Both the position numbers and the translations under genes were made by a program. Shown here piece by piece: positions 56,251 to 64,000 of a stretch of DNA of 64,000 bases. Source of the stretch: Pseudomonadales bacterium (GTDB lineage Bacteria > Pseudomonadota > Gammaproteobacteria > Pseudomonadales > Ketobacteraceae); contig NZXG01000061.1 of assembly GCA_002701845.1 (NCBI GenBank), positions 186,001 to 250,000 of the forward strand. The letters run 5' to 3'. Positions within the stretch are counted from its first letter, which is position 1, and every line of letters starts with the position of its first letter. The notes under the pieces are model-generated. The model was given only the letters and a program-made list of their open reading frames with translations, was not told the origin of the DNA and did no database searches.

Positions 56251-58287
56251 ATGGGGAAGCAACCAGCACATTGGATTTGGATGTGGGTTTGCCTGCTGGG
56301 TTTGATGGCCTGCGGCAGCGACACCCGGCCAAAAATGGATTGGGAAGCGGAGGGCTACTTGAGTTTTCCCTGGCCCAATGACTTGAGGCGCCTACCGGAC
56401 GGCTCTCTGGATCTGAAAGGGTTCCCCGGCCTGTGGCAACCGCTATTGAACCACGTTGTGCAAAAAGGTCAGGTTCTTGCGAGGGGATTCGGTACCAATG
56501 CCGGGGTGATGTTTCAGTTTACCCGGCCATTGAACGGTGCCAGCCTGCCGGATGCCCGCGGCTCCCTGGTGGACGATGCCAATATCATGCTGGTGAATAT
56601 TGATCCTGAATCCAGCGCGTATATGCAGCGGGTGCCGGTGCGGACCCATTTCGATGCCGTGGGCACACTGCACCAGCCGGGTCATCTGCTCACACTGATG
56701 CCCTCACCCGGCTACGCGCTGGAGCCCAGCGCCACCTACGCAGCCATCCTTTTTACCGGGCTGGAGGATGTTAACGGCAGGGCGGTAACGCCGGCCGCCA
56801 GTGTTATTGCTCTGCAGCAGGGGCGTCCGGTGCCGGGCCTGGACCCGGAACGCGAGCGGACCCTGCAACAGCAGTGGCAACAGGTGGCCACTTATGTGCA
56901 GCGTCAGACTCTGTGGCAGCCGGATCAGATAGCAGCCTTTACCGTCTACACAACCATGGATCCCACCCGCTGGAGCCGTGGAGTGGCGGCAGCCGTCGCC
57001 GCCTTCCCGGATGCTGAGGTTCTGCAGGCCGTGGAGTTTGATCTCCCGGAGTTGCCCTGCGGCTATTACAATGTGCTGCCCCTGCGGGCCACAGTGCATC
57101 TCCCGGTGTGGCAGGCGGGGCCTTTTCCCTATCTGACCCAGGGCATGGTGCAACTGGATTCTGCCACCGGCATGGCGATTCGGCAGGGCTCCGAGGCCAC
57201 CAAAATGACTGTGCATATAGGCTGTCAGCGCAGCGAGAAGCCCAGGCTGCCAATGATCCACGCCGATGGCACCGGGGGCTCCAGTTATTCGGCGGGGAAG
57301 ATCACCGGTTACGCCTACGACGACTTTCCCTTTGATCAGGTTGCTCTGTCTGTGGCGCCGCACCAAACGGGTATCCGGGCCAGTGCGCTGCTTTCAGAGG
57401 TACAGCAGTTGCTGGCGGAATTCGGGGTTGAGGTTTCCGGCACCGATCTGGAAGGGGTCGCCTTCTACAATTTTATAAATCCCGCCGCCAACGTGGGCAA
57501 TCACATTCAGAGCGCGGCTGATCAGTTGTTTTTAAGACGCATCGCCAGGCTGCTGCCGCAAATGCTCCAGCGCCAGGGAATTGATCAGATGGCGCTGAAT
57601 TTCGATTTCCCCTCATTCAGCGTGCATCAGGAGCGGGCGATTCTGGCCGGTGTCAGCCAGGGCGCCAGTATTGTGCCAATGGCGCTGGCCATGGACCCCG
57701 CCTTTAGTGGGGCATATCTGCATGCCGCCGCCAGCCATGCTTATTTTCAAGCGGTCCATCGGGGCACCGTCCGGCAGTTGATACCCCTGGGCCTGCCGGG
57801 TTTTGTGGAATCCGAGGTGGATTATTTTCATCCCCTGATGCAGCTGCTGCAGACCTTCCACGAGCCTGCCGACGGGGTTAACTATGCCCCCCTCATCAGG
57901 GCTGATCATTTACTCCAGAGCGCCGGATATAATGATGGATGCGTGGCCAGGGAAGCCTCCGCCGCCATGGGATTTGCGTTGGCGCGCGCGGGCCCGATGG
58001 CGCCGGTGGCTCCCTTTGTCGACATTCCCGAGTTTTTTGACCCGGATAATTTGCTGAATCTGCCCCGCAGCACTTTGCCTTTGGCCACCAATAACCTGGC
58101 AACCGGTGGCCTGGGTCTGTTCCTGCAATTGCCGGGGGATCATTACTCCAGCCTGAGCTCAGACACGCAGCTTGGATTCTTTCTCAGGGCAACGGGATCC
58201 GATCCGGGTGCTGTGATACCGAAGCCAGCCACCTCATTGGGCCGTTACGGCTGTGATCGCCGGCTGGAGCAGGGTTATAACCCCTGA
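56251..58287 (+). CDS. predicted lipoprotein with alpha/beta-hydrolase features
   Basis: A 678-residue protein with a lipobox (LLGLMACGS, Cys near residue 22) after a hydrophobic signal. The mature part begins with a beta-rich segment (FSFPWPNDLRRLPDGSLDLKGFP type; the order PWPND is notable) and later shows AGVSQGASIVPMALA near 472, a Ser-centred GxSxG-like nucleophile elbow, with Asp/His candidates towards the C-terminus (LPGDHYSS near 641). A secreted or outer-membrane lipid/ester hydrolase is plausible, but I do not recognise a named family. It is divergent from the aldolase operon and followed by the DUF4892 gene. Confidence 0.62.
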   Translation: MGKQPAHWIWMWVCLLGLMACGSDTRPKMDWEAEGYLSFPWPNDLRRLPDGSLDLKGFPGLWQPLLNHVVQKGQVLARGFGTNAGVMFQFTRPLNGASLPDARGSLVDDANIMLVNIDPESSAYMQRVPVRTHFDAVGTLHQPGHLLTLMPSPGYALEPSATYAAILFTGLEDVNGRAVTPAASVIALQQGRPVPGLDPERERTLQQQWQQVATYVQRQTLWQPDQIAAFTVYTTMDPTRWSRGVAAAVAAFPDAEVLQAVEFDLPELPCGYYNVLPLRATVHLPVWQAGPFPYLTQGMVQLDSATGMAIRQGSEATKMTVHIGCQRSEKPRLPMIHADGTGGSSYSAGKITGYAYDDFPFDQVALSVAPHQTGIRASALLSEVQQLLAEFGVEVSGTDLEGVAFYNFINPAANVGNHIQSAADQLFLRRIARLLPQMLQRQGIDQMALNFDFPSFSVHQERAILAGVSQGASIVPMALAMDPAFSGAYLHAAASHAYFQAVHRGTVRQLIPLGLPGFVESEVDYFHPLMQLLQTFHEPADGVNYAPLIRADHLLQSAGYNDGCVAREASAAMGFALARAGPMAPVAPFVDIPEFFDPDNLLNLPRSTLPLATNNLATGGLGLFLQLPGDHYSSLSSDTQLGFFLRATGSDPGAVIPKPATSLGRYGCDRRLEQGYNP

Positions 58288-58396
58288 CCAAGGTATTCGC
58301 CAAGAACTCGCCGGCGGGTCTACGTTTATTGAACACTGCTTGAATCGGAGCAGGGGCTCTGCTAGTTTCCAAGTCGTTGAGCGTGAAGGAATTACC

Positions 58397-59245
58397 ATGA
58401 ATTTATCGATGCAACGACTGGTGCTGTGCGGGCTGCTGATGGCATCCGGTGCCAGCCTGGCCCTGACCACCGAACGAATTTTTCAGGACGCCAGGATCGT
58501 AGATGAAGAACGCAGTGACGATCGCCACTACCTGCTGCCCCTGGGCCGGGTGAAGTATGACCGCAGCCTGGGGCGGGATGTGCCCGCCCGGTACAAACGC
58601 ATGGACGGGGAGTTTGAAGCGATTGTCTGGGAGCTTACCGGTGGCGAACCGTTGCCAGAGGCCAAGCAGCGGATAGACGCTCACCTGGAGGACCCCCGCT
58701 TCGAATTGTTGTTCCAGTGCCAGTCGCGGGATTGCGGTGAAAGTTTTGCCTGGGCCAACTCGGTGTTTGAAAAGCCCATTTTGTATGGTAACGACCGCAG
58801 TCAAAACCTGTGGGTGATCAAAGACGTGGGCGCGCAGGTATATCATGTGTTTTACCTGGTGGAGCGGCCCAATCGCCGCAAATATCTCTACGAGGAAACC
58901 TTTAAAGTCCCCGATCTGATACTCAGTGACTCAGTCATCAAGGAGGCCCTGGAACGGGATGGCTACCTGATTCTCGGGGAAATCCCTGTCAATGCAGCAG
59001 GGGCCCCGGAGTTCGCGGATCTGATTGAGCGCCTGAAACCCCATGTCAAAGCCGTGCCTCCCCAACTTCTGGTGATTCACCGCCACGGCAGCGCCAATCA
59101 GGTGCCCATGCTGGAACCGTTACGCAAGGCCCTGGCACAGGCCGGCATCGAGGCGCAGGTAGAGGACCTCGGCAATAGCGCCCCCCGACCCCATGCACCC
59201 GCCAGGGCCTGGTTGGAATGGGTGGACCCGGAGTGGCAGCCCTGA
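58397..59245 (+). CDS. DUF4892 domain secreted protein
   Basis: A 282-residue protein with a signal peptide (LVLCGLLMASGASLALTT, cleaved near residue 24). The mature part includes HYLLPLGRVKYDRSL, FQCQSRDCGESFAWANSVF and VFYLVERPNRRKYLYEE, which I associate with DUF4892 proteins of pseudomonads. A GRDVPARYKR segment precedes. Two Cys around CQSRDC may form a short disulfide. Function unknown. GAAGGA lies 6 bases before ATG 58397; an in-frame start 48 codons upstream overlaps the end of the previous gene and is unlikely. Confidence 0.72.
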   Translation: MNLSMQRLVLCGLLMASGASLALTTERIFQDARIVDEERSDDRHYLLPLGRVKYDRSLGRDVPARYKRMDGEFEAIVWELTGGEPLPEAKQRIDAHLEDPRFELLFQCQSRDCGESFAWANSVFEKPILYGNDRSQNLWVIKDVGAQVYHVFYLVERPNRRKYLYEETFKVPDLILSDSVIKEALERDGYLILGEIPVNAAGAPEFADLIERLKPHVKAVPPQLLVIHRHGSANQVPMLEPLRKALAQAGIEAQVEDLGNSAPRPHAPARAWLEWVDPEWQP

Positions 59246-59305
59246 TCTGGGATCCAACCCAACAAGGGGTTAGAATGCCGCATTGACTTAAGGGGAAATC
59301 AGTCC

Positions 59306-60256
59306 ATGGCCATACCAACGGATCCCGCCCGCGACCCTCTCAACACTGAAGAGGCCGTGACCCATCTGATCAGTGTCCGGGACTACCTGCGCTGGAGCGT
59401 CAGCCTGTTTAATGAACACGAACTGACGCTGGGTCACGGATTCGAAGACCCCTGGGATGAGGCGGTGGCTCTGGTACTGCACACCCTGCACCTGCCCTGG
59501 GATGTGGACGCGCGGATTCAGGACGCCCGCCTGCTGCCCACGGAGCGGCGGGAGCTCTGTGCCCTGTTGCAGCGGCGAGTAATGGATCGGGTCCCCACCG
59601 CTTACCTGACTGGCGTGGCCTGGTTCGCCGGGTTGCCATTCCAGGTGGATCAACGGGTATTGATTCCCCGCTCACCCATTGGCGAACTTATTGAGCGCCA
59701 GTTTACCCCGTGGATCGAACCCGACACTGTGGAATCCATCCTCGACATGTGCACCGGCAGCGGTTGTATCGGCATCGCCTGTGCCCAGTATTTCCCGGAC
59801 GCCCAGGTGGATTGCGTGGACCTCAGTGAAGACGCCCTGGATGTGGCCGAGAATAACGTCCAGAACCTGGGTCTCGAGCAGCGGGTGAACATTATCTACT
59901 CTGACCTGTTCGAGGCCCTGGACGGACGCACCTACGACATTATTGTCTCCAACCCGCCTTACGTGGACCAGGCGGATATGGACGCTCTGGCGGATGAATA
60001 TCACCACGAGCCCCGCATGGGTCTGGAAGCCGGAGCCGATGGCCTGGACATCGTTCGGTGCATGCTGCCGGAGCTGTCCCGTCATCTTAATCCCGGTGGC
60101 ATTGCGGTGATCGAAGTGGGTAATTCCTGGGCGGCGATGGAGCAGGCCTATCCCGGCGTGGGCTTTACCTGGCTGGAACTGGAGCGGGGCGGACTGGGCG
60201 TGCTGCTGTTGACCAAGGATCAGATCGATCACCATCAAGTTGATTTTGTGCTTTAG
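59306..60256 (+). CDS. prmB: ribosomal protein L3 N5-glutamine methyltransferase
   Basis: A 316-residue S-adenosylmethionine methyltransferase of the HemK/PrmB group that methylates a Gln of ribosomal protein L3. The SAM motif I is ILDMCTGSGCIGIACAQYFPD near residue 147 and the Gln-binding motif IVSNPPYVDQADM near 213. The N-terminal helical domain (LISVRDYLRWSVSLF) is typical of PrmB. AAGGGGAAA precedes the ATG. It lies upstream of aroC, as in Pseudomonas. Confidence 0.92.
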   Translation: MAIPTDPARDPLNTEEAVTHLISVRDYLRWSVSLFNEHELTLGHGFEDPWDEAVALVLHTLHLPWDVDARIQDARLLPTERRELCALLQRRVMDRVPTAYLTGVAWFAGLPFQVDQRVLIPRSPIGELIERQFTPWIEPDTVESILDMCTGSGCIGIACAQYFPDAQVDCVDLSEDALDVAENNVQNLGLEQRVNIIYSDLFEALDGRTYDIIVSNPPYVDQADMDALADEYHHEPRMGLEAGADGLDIVRCMLPELSRHLNPGGIAVIEVGNSWAAMEQAYPGVGFTWLELERGGLGVLLLTKDQIDHHQVDFVL

Positions 60257-60374
60257 AAAACGTTTTTAACTATCTGAAATAGAAAATAAATCATAGTCAT
60301 ATTTTGGTTGTGCAAGTTATCGGGGAGGCGAGTATAATGCCCCTCTCCAAGGCTATGGCAGTGCAGAGCGGATC

Positions 60375-61475
60375 ATGTCGGGAAACACCTTTGGTAAATT
60401 GTTTACGGTCACCACCTTTGGCGAAAGTCACGGTCCGGCCCTGGGTTGTATCGTGGATGGCTGTCCACCGGGGCTGTCCCTCACCGAAGCAGACCTGCAA
60501 CGGGATCTGGACCGCCGCAAGCCCGGCACCTCGAAATACACCACCCAACGCCGGGAAGACGATCAGGTGGAGATTCTTTCCGGTGTGTTTGAAGGCCAAA
60601 CCACCGGCACCTCTATCGGCCTGCTGATCCGCAATCAGGATCAGAAATCCAAAGATTACAGCAACATCAAAAACAGCTTCCGTCCGGCCCATGCGGACTA
60701 CACCTATCAACAGAAATACGGCCTGCGGGATTACCGGGGCGGTGGCCGTTCCTCGGCGCGGGAAACCGCCATGCGGGTGGCCGCCGGCGCCATTGCCAAA
60801 AAGTATCTTCAACAGCAGGGCATCCAGGTCAGGGGATACGTTTCCCAACTGGGGCCGATACGGCCCCGGGCATTTGATTGGGACGCGGTAGAGCAGAACC
60901 CGTTTTTCTGTCCGGATCCTGATGTGGTGCCACAGATGGAAGCCCTGATCGATGAGTTGCGCCGGGATGGCAGTTCCATTGGTGCCCGGGTCACGGTGGT
61001 GGCCAGTGGCGTCATGCCCGGGTTGGGAGAGCCCGTATTCGATCGCCTGGATGCGGAGCTGGCCCATGCCCTGATGAGCATCAACGCGGTCAAAGGGGTG
61101 GAAATCGGTGCCGGTTTCCTATCTGTGACCCAGCGCGGTGAAGAGCATCGTGATGAGATCACCCCCCAGGGCTTCACCTCCAACAACGCGGGCGGCGTGT
61201 TGGGTGGCATTTCCACCGGCCAGGACATCGTCAGTCATATCGCCCTTAAGCCCACCTCCAGCCTGCGCATTCCCGGGCAGAGCATTGACATTAACGGCGC
61301 CCCCGCGGAGGTGGTCACTACCGGACGCCACGACCCCTGTGTGGGTGTCCGCGCCACTCCCATTGCCGAGGCCATGGTGGCGCTGGTCCTGATGGACCAC
61401 TGGCTGCGCCATCGGGGGCAAAACGCGGATGTGGCCAGCGCCACCCCAGTGGTGCCGGGCACTGTTCAGGGGTAA
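60375..61475 (+). CDS. aroC: chorismate synthase
   Basis: A 366-residue FMN-dependent enzyme that makes chorismate from EPSP, the last common step of aromatic amino acid synthesis. Signatures present: [20 protein letters not shown] at the N-terminus, [21 protein letters not shown] near residue 118, and [18 protein letters not shown]-like and [17 protein letters not shown] segments near the C-terminus. It is followed directly (no gap) by an MFS gene starting TAAATG. Confidence 0.96.
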   Translation: MSGNTFGKLFTVTTFGESHGPALGCIVDGCPPGLSLTEADLQRDLDRRKPGTSKYTTQRREDDQVEILSGVFEGQTTGTSIGLLIRNQDQKSKDYSNIKNSFRPAHADYTYQQKYGLRDYRGGGRSSARETAMRVAAGAIAKKYLQQQGIQVRGYVSQLGPIRPRAFDWDAVEQNPFFCPDPDVVPQMEALIDELRRDGSSIGARVTVVASGVMPGLGEPVFDRLDAELAHALMSINAVKGVEIGAGFLSVTQRGEEHRDEITPQGFTSNNAGGVLGGISTGQDIVSHIALKPTSSLRIPGQSIDINGAPAEVVTTGRHDPCVGVRATPIAEAMVALVLMDHWLRHRGQNADVASATPVVPGTVQG

Positions 61476-62660
61476 ATGGTGCCACCCAGGATTCCTTACT
61501 GGCGGCTGTCGTCCTTCTACTTTTATTTCTTTGGTCTGTTGGGGGCTCTGCTGCCCTTCTGGGGCCTGTATCTGCGGGAGCAGGGCTTCAGTCTGGGGCA
61601 AATCGGTCAGCTGATGGCGATACTGGTGGGTACCAAGCTGGTGGCTCCCAATGCCTGGGGCTGGCTGGCGGACCATACCGGCCACCGGCTCACGGTGATC
61701 CGCTTCGGCGCGGTGCTGGCGGTACTGATTTTTGCGTTTATGTTCAGCCGGCCCGGGTTCTGGGGCATGGCGCTGGTGATGGCCGGCTTCAGTTTTTTCT
61801 GGAATGCCATACTGCCGCAGTTCGAGGTGATTACTTTGCGCCACCTGGGCCCGGCAACGGATCGCTACAGTCGGATTCGGGTCTGGGGTTCCGTGGGTTT
61901 TGTCTGCGCGGTGGTGGGGCTGGGTTGGTATTTTGATGCTTATCCCCTCACCGGATTGCCCTATGTCGCACTCACCCTGCTGATGTTGATCGCGGTGTCC
62001 AGTTTTCTGGTACACAGCCCGGAAGGTCGCGTGGTACAGCGGGGCAGCCTGCAGGCATTTATTGCCCATCTGCGCCAGCCCCAGGTCATCCTGTTCTTCA
62101 GTATTTGTTTCCTGATGCAGGTTTCCCACGGTCCATACTACGCCTTCTTCTCCATCTATATGGAGGATTACGGTCACAGCAAAACCGTGATCGGCGTGCT
62201 TTGGGCCTGGGGTGTGGTGGCGGAAATCGGCGTGTTTCTGATCATGCACCGGCTGTTCCGGCGCTTCAATGTGCGTACATTGACCCTGGCCTGTCTGCTG
62301 CTGGCGGCGGGCCGCTGGCTGGTGACCGGGATGGTGCCTCAGTATCTCGGCGTTATTTTTCTGGTGCAGACAGCCCATGCGGCCACTTTCGGGGTGTTTC
62401 ATGCGGTGGCGATTTATCTGATCCACCGGTTCTTTTCCAAGCCCGCCGCCGGTCAGGGCCAGGCCCTGTACAGCGCCCTCAGCTTCGGTGCCGGTGGTGC
62501 GGCGGGGGCGTATATCTCCGGCATCATAGTTGAAAATCAGGGTGCTTCCATGGCTTACTTGATGGCCGGTCTGGCCGCTTTGCTGGCCAGTGGTCTGGCC
62601 CTGGGCCTGCGCTCGCACACAGAACAACGGGAGTTTAATGACGGATCTCAATCAGCTTAA
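61476..62660 (+). CDS. MFS transporter (HcaT-like, 12 helices)
   Basis: A 394-residue polytopic protein with about twelve hydrophobic segments. The N-terminus IPYWRLSSFYFYFFGLLGALLPF and the loop LADHTGHRLTVIRFGAVLA (MFS loop 2-3 motif, G-x-x-x-D-x-x-G-x-R-like) fit the LacY/HcaT branch, and RIRVWGSVGF is the second motif typical of that group. The substrate is unknown. The ATG abuts the aroC stop, so it is translationally coupled to aroC. The same aroC-MFS-mtn order is found in Pseudomonas aeruginosa. Confidence 0.85.
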   Translation: MVPPRIPYWRLSSFYFYFFGLLGALLPFWGLYLREQGFSLGQIGQLMAILVGTKLVAPNAWGWLADHTGHRLTVIRFGAVLAVLIFAFMFSRPGFWGMALVMAGFSFFWNAILPQFEVITLRHLGPATDRYSRIRVWGSVGFVCAVVGLGWYFDAYPLTGLPYVALTLLMLIAVSSFLVHSPEGRVVQRGSLQAFIAHLRQPQVILFFSICFLMQVSHGPYYAFFSIYMEDYGHSKTVIGVLWAWGVVAEIGVFLIMHRLFRRFNVRTLTLACLLLAAGRWLVTGMVPQYLGVIFLVQTAHAATFGVFHAVAIYLIHRFFSKPAAGQGQALYSALSFGAGGAAGAYISGIIVENQGASMAYLMAGLAALLASGLALGLRSHTEQREFNDGSQSA

Positions 62661-63252
62661 ACAAAATGTCATCGATATCGGTCGCTGGGTGGATTCCCAC
62701 CATTGGTGTCCCGCCACCAGTGGCAATCTGTCCGCCCGCATCGACCAGCAGCGCATACTGATCACCGTCTCCGGCCAGGCCAAGGGCAGCCTCACCGCTG
62801 ATTCGCTGATGGAAGTGGGTGCCGAGGGCAAGCCCTACGCCGCTGAACAGCGGCCGTCGGCGGAAACCCTGCTGCATACGCTGATCTACGGTCACATACC
62901 CGGCGCGCGCTATGTGATCCACACCCATTCGGTTTACGGCACGGTATTCAGCCGGGTAATCTGGAACGGTGAAATCCGCTTCAAGAATTACGAAATGCAG
63001 AAAGCCTTCGCCGGCGTCACCTCCCATGAACAGGAGATCGTGGTACCGGTTTACGGCAACAATCAGGATATGGTGGCACTGGCCCGACAGGTGAATGAGT
63101 ACCTGGCCGCGGGCCCGCAGTGCCCGGCCTTTATTTTGGCGGGACATGGCGTATACACCTGGGGCGGCTCGGTGGCGGAGGCCAAACGCCACAGCGAGGC
63201 CCTGGAATTTTTGCTGGAATGCGAATACAAAAGCTGTCTGCTTTTGAAATAG
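62638..63252 (+). CDS. mtnB: methylthioribulose-1-phosphate dehydratase
   Basis: A 204-residue class II aldolase-fold enzyme of the methionine salvage pathway. Substrate and metal sites are TSGNLSARID near residue 27, AETLLHTLIYG near 79 (catalytic Glu), IHTHSVYGTVFS near 96 (zinc His-x-His) and ILAGHGVYTWG near 163 (third zinc His). GGGAG lies 4 bases before ATG 62638, which overlaps the MFS end by 23 bases. It precedes mtnD and mtnC. Confidence 0.93.
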   Translation: MTDLNQLKQNVIDIGRWVDSHHWCPATSGNLSARIDQQRILITVSGQAKGSLTADSLMEVGAEGKPYAAEQRPSAETLLHTLIYGHIPGARYVIHTHSVYGTVFSRVIWNGEIRFKNYEMQKAFAGVTSHEQEIVVPVYGNNQDMVALARQVNEYLAAGPQCPAFILAGHGVYTWGGSVAEAKRHSEALEFLLECEYKSCLLLK

Positions 63253-63297
63253 AGGTTGGAAATCGGGTTGAGAAATAGAGTTTGGAAATAGAGGAAA
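63246..63297 (+). repeat. 26-bp imperfect tandem duplication between mtnB and mtnD
   Basis: Two units start GAAATAGAG(G/T)TTGGAAAT at 63246 and 63272, each 26 bases long, with a third GAAATAGAG at 63285. The first unit contains the mtnB stop codon; the second supplies the GAGGAAAG ribosome-binding site of mtnD. Confidence 0.75.
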
Positions 63298-63302
63298 GCC
63301 CA

Positions 63303-63857
63303 ATGAGCACACTGTATGTGTTTAATGATAAAAATGCCGCCCAGGCGGATCTGGTGACGGAGGATCTGGAGCAAATTGGCGAAGTGCTCAACCGCAAGGG
63401 CATCCGCTTCGAGCAATGGCAGGCCAATGCGCCCCTGACCGACAATGCCTCCAATGACGAGATCCTGGAAGCCTACCGGGAGCCCATTGAGCGGCTGCAA
63501 TCCGAAGGCGGTTACCAGGCGGTGGATGTCATCAGCATGAACCCGGACCACCCCGACAAACGGGCCATGCGCAATAAGTTTCTTGACGAGCATCGGCATT
63601 CCGAAGACGAGGTGCGGTTTTTCGTGCGCGGCGACGGCCTGTTTTATCTGCACCTGGACGATGGGGTTTACGCGGTGCAGTGCTGTCGGGGCGATCTGAT
63701 CAGTGTGCCCGCCAACACGCCCCATTGGTTCGATATGGGGGATAACCCCCACTTTACCGCCATTCGGTTGTTTACCAACCCGGAAGGCTGGGTGGCCAAT
63801 TTCACCGGGGAAAAAATTGCCGATGAATTTCCCCGTTACGAGGCGCTGGCCAAGTGA
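63303..63857 (+). CDS. mtnD: acireductone dioxygenase
   Basis: A 184-residue cupin that oxidises the acireductone of methionine salvage. The metal ligands are in [15 protein letters not shown] (His-x-His with Glu) near residue 95 and [10 protein letters not shown] (last His) near 138. GAGGAAAG lies 5 bases before ATG 63303. The stop overlaps the GTG of mtnC (GTGA), so mtnBDC are cotranscribed. Confidence 0.94.
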   Translation: MSTLYVFNDKNAAQADLVTEDLEQIGEVLNRKGIRFEQWQANAPLTDNASNDEILEAYREPIERLQSEGGYQAVDVISMNPDHPDKRAMRNKFLDEHRHSEDEVRFFVRGDGLFYLHLDDGVYAVQCCRGDLISVPANTPHWFDMGDNPHFTAIRLFTNPEGWVANFTGEKIADEFPRYEALAK

Positions 63858-64000
63858 CCATTCAAGCGATTGTCACTGATATCGAAGGCACCACCACCAG
63901 CATCGCCTTTGTGACAGAGGTGCTGTTTCCCTACGCCCGGGCCCGGATTCAAACTTTCATCGCCGCGCATCAGACCGAGCCTCAGGTGGCCGCGGAGATA
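63854..64000 (+). CDS. mtnC: enolase-phosphatase E1 MtnC, N-terminal part (3' cut by window)
   Basis: The first 49 codons of a gene starting at GTG 63854, overlapping the mtnD stop by 4 bases. The translation opens [20 protein letters not shown] and continues [11 protein letters not shown], the HAD-phosphatase motif (nucleophile Asp in TDIEGT) and following segment of MtnC. It converts diketo-methylthiopentyl phosphate in two steps to the acireductone used by MtnD. The rest lies outside the window. Confidence 0.93.
   Translation, partial: MTIQAIVTDIEGTTTSIAFVTEVLFPYARARIQTFIAAHQTEPQVAAEI

Noticed and set aside
61119-62651. A 510-codon open frame on the minus strand across aroC and the MFS gene
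   Set aside because: It spans two recognised genes in antisense and its translation is Gln/His/Gly-rich low-complexity-like sequence without motifs.

Overview
The window is a chromosomal segment of a Gram-negative gammaproteobacterium, probably of the Pseudomonadales/Oceanospirillales type. The evidence is gene order: gltA divergent from sdhCDAB-sucAB-lpd-sucCD, and prmB-(...)-aroC-MFS-mtnB-mtnD-mtnC, both arranged as in Pseudomonas. The presence of a SoxR-controlled RND pump, a FadD-type ligase and a Tad secretin (outer membrane) fits. No tRNA, rRNA, CRISPR array, prophage or insertion sequence was seen, and coding density is very high.

Layout. 1-11839 (+): a Tad (tight adherence/Flp) pilus locus with TadG-like and TadE-like pseudopilins, a Flp-like small pilin, CpaB, the CpaC secretin, a TadA ATPase carrying an FHA domain, TadB, TadC, a DUF192 protein, an FHA/TM/TPR protein, a TadD-like lipoprotein, a PP2C-type phosphatase and another TadE. 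11827-26112: a 3-hydroxyisobutyrate-dehydrogenase-like enzyme and citrate synthase on the minus strand, then the lower TCA cycle genes sdhCDAB, sucAB, lpd and sucCD on the plus strand. 26251-33460: an acyltransferase, a CHASE8-HAMP-PAS-GGDEF-EAL c-di-GMP enzyme, a RES/Xre toxin-antitoxin pair, two hotdog thioesterases, and a membrane protein ending in an LSm-like domain. 33513-41173: a MexHI-like RND pump divergent from soxR across an almost ideal soxbox, and lutABC-type lactate utilisation genes. 41518-48398: htpG, a small unknown gene, gpsA, DUF4389, sixA, a long-chain acyl-CoA ligase and an alpha/beta hydrolase. 48439-55925 (-): the most distinctive region, an ethylmalonyl-CoA-pathway cluster (HpcH/HpaI-type aldolase, methylsuccinyl-CoA dehydrogenase, mesaconyl-CoA hydratase, ethylmalonyl-CoA mutase, MeaB GTPase). 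56251-64000: a lipoprotein hydrolase candidate, a DUF4892 protein, prmB, aroC, an MFS transporter and the methionine salvage genes mtnB, mtnD and mtnC (cut by the window edge).

How the parts fit. The aldolase operon would turn ethylmalonyl-CoA into methylsuccinyl-, mesaconyl- and beta-methylmalyl-CoA, then into glyoxylate plus propionyl-CoA. That is a glyoxylate-shunt alternative for acetyl-CoA assimilation, feeding the TCA genes nearby. The crotonyl-CoA carboxylase/reductase that starts the pathway is not in the window. The Tad locus combines two FHA proteins and a PP2C phosphatase with no kinase and no TadZ in view, which suggests phosphorylation-dependent control of pilus assembly. These functional links are inference from gene content; family assignments come from motifs read in the translated sequence, without database searches.
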